Assembly: GCF_027568475.1 (NCBI RefSeq)
Contig: NZ_JANKZG010000011.1
Coordinates: forward strand, 1 to 48,249
DNA from: Acinetobacter sp. HY1485
Lineage (GTDB): Bacteria > Pseudomonadota > Gammaproteobacteria > Pseudomonadales > Moraxellaceae
Direction: 5' to 3'
DNA: 48,249 bases
Numbering within the stretch: the stretch's first letter is position 1; each line of letters opens with the position of its first letter. This document shows positions 47,729-48,249 of this stretch, piece by piece. The position numbers and the translations under genes were made by a program. Below the pieces are notes generated by a model. The model was given only the letters and a program-made list of their open reading frames with translations, had not been told where the DNA came from and ran no database searches.

Positions 47729-48249
47729 ATGTCTCGAATTTTCTCTATTAGAGCAAGTTCTCTAGGAGATCTATTTGATTGCCCTGCACGTTGGGAAGCA
47801 AAAAATCTTCTAAAGAAAAAAATGCCATCATCTTCACGTTCACAAATTGGTCAGGCTGTACACGAAAGCATTGGTCGTTGGGATTACCTCAACATGCTAG
47901 GTGAACAACCACACATTGAAGAATGTAAAGAAGTGATCTTCCAACAGATTTGGAAAGAACAAAATACAGAAATTGATTGGTCTGAGGTCGATCAAAATAC
48001 ATCAGAAAACATTGCAACCTCACTTATGGAAAAGTACATCCAACACATTGCACCAAGCCAAAAATTTATTGGTGTTGAGGTGCTGTGCGAATCTATGGTG
48101 ATTTCTGATTTAAACATTGAATTAACAGGCACGATTGACCGCGTTTACGAAAATGAAATGGGTGAACTTGGTATTGGTGACATCAAAACAGGAAAAACCT
48201 CTGTATCTGCCAACGGCGTAGTACGCACAGAAAACCATGCCGTACAGAT
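47729..48249 (+). CDS. PD-(D/E)XK phage exonuclease-like protein, 3'-truncated by window
   Basis: The first 173 codons are seen. It starts 'MSRIFSIRASSLGDLFDCPA' (with RWEAKN following), the RecB/Cas4-type opening with a Cys. 'SQIGQAVHESIGRWDY' and the catalytic 'GTIDRV' ... 'LGIGDIKTGKTS' (D ... D-x-K) come next. It is a member of the PD-(D/E)XK nucleases used with RecT-like proteins for phage recombination. The gene runs out of the window; a RecT-like gene would be expected next. Confidence 0.85.
   Translation, partial: MSRIFSIRASSLGDLFDCPARWEAKNLLKKKMPSSSRSQIGQAVHESIGRWDYLNMLGEQPHIEECKEVIFQQIWKEQNTEIDWSEVDQNTSENIATSLMEKYIQHIAPSQKFIGVEVLCESMVISDLNIELTGTIDRVYENEMGELGIGDIKTGKTSVSANGVVRTENHAVQ

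Larger units (their letters stand above)
16064..48249. mobile_element. Temperate T7-like podovirus prophage (right end not in window)
   Basis: It runs from the tRNA attachment core to beyond the window end. Order: integrase, membrane protein, then on the minus strand lysis genes, tailspike, terminase, ejection proteins, tail tubular proteins, capsid, scaffold, portal and replication genes, then a CI/Cro switch, and on the plus strand an early recombination operon. The virion gene set is that of T7-like podoviruses, while control and replication are lambda-like. No late gene is visibly broken, so it may be inducible. Confidence 0.9.

Noticed and set aside
1..48249. The window as a closed circular phage or plasmid, because the end (nuclease) and start (RecT) fit together.
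   Set aside because: It contains essential chromosomal genes, and the prophage edges at ~2000 and 16064 do not share an attachment core. Two prophages explain it better.
16064..48249. A T7-type RNA polymerase gene, CRISPR array, insertion sequence or reverse transcriptase in the prophage.
   Set aside because: Searched for by reading all large frames; none shows such motifs. The missing right end could still hold a polymerase.

Overview
The window looks like an Acinetobacter-type (Moraxellaceae) chromosome. It is AT-rich, and the CysB, MltG, PabC, Tmk and patatin proteins read like that group. The species call is inference from protein resemblance; no database was searched.

Layout. (1) 1 to about 2000 is the right-hand end of one prophage: a 5'-truncated RecT-like gene, a small conserved protein and a PrtN-like regulator. 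(2) About 2000-16060 is a 14-kb chromosomal segment. It holds a decaying efflux locus (broken MFS gene, 3' stub of a divergent LysR gene) beside a TetR-EamA pair, a uracil-DNA-glycosylase-like gene, the pabC-mltG-tmk run, an RBBP9-like hydrolase, cysB, gloB, a periplasmic ParB-like protein, a tRNA-Leu/Trp/Leu cluster, a patatin-kinase pair and a DUF815 ATPase. (3) From 16064 to the end is a second, nearly complete temperate podovirus prophage. It sits at a displaced 3' half of a CAU-anticodon tRNA, and its far end lies outside the window.

The second prophage has a T7-like virion module on the minus strand: gp7.3-like protein, portal, Bbp19-like protein, scaffold, capsid, tail tubular A and B, gp14/gp15/gp16-like ejection proteins, terminase, tailspike, holin, SAR-type endolysin and Rz/Rz1. 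No T7-type RNA polymerase is visible in the part shown. Instead there is lambda-like control: CI (S24 family) and Cro-like genes, an O/DnaC replication pair with iteron-like repeats inside O, and an Ogr/Delta zinc-finger activator embedded in the head operon. Two promoters of identical design (TTGCAM, 17 nt, TAAATT) carry the same 15-bp CI-operator palindrome over the -10 element. One reads into cro and replication; the other reads into the nuclease/recombination operon.

Most notable are: an ejection protein fusing a lytic transglycosylase to a DdrB-type ParB domain (a possible injected anti-restriction factor); three late genes whose Shine-Dalgarno sequence lies in the 3' arm of a terminator-like hairpin that runs straight into the start codon; AT-rich accessory genes of unknown function (two membrane proteins, a lipoprotein and a membrane-anchored double zinc ribbon); and a host-locus relative of a small phage protein. 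Both window ends fall in the same nuclease-RecT module, which suggests two related prophages in this genome.
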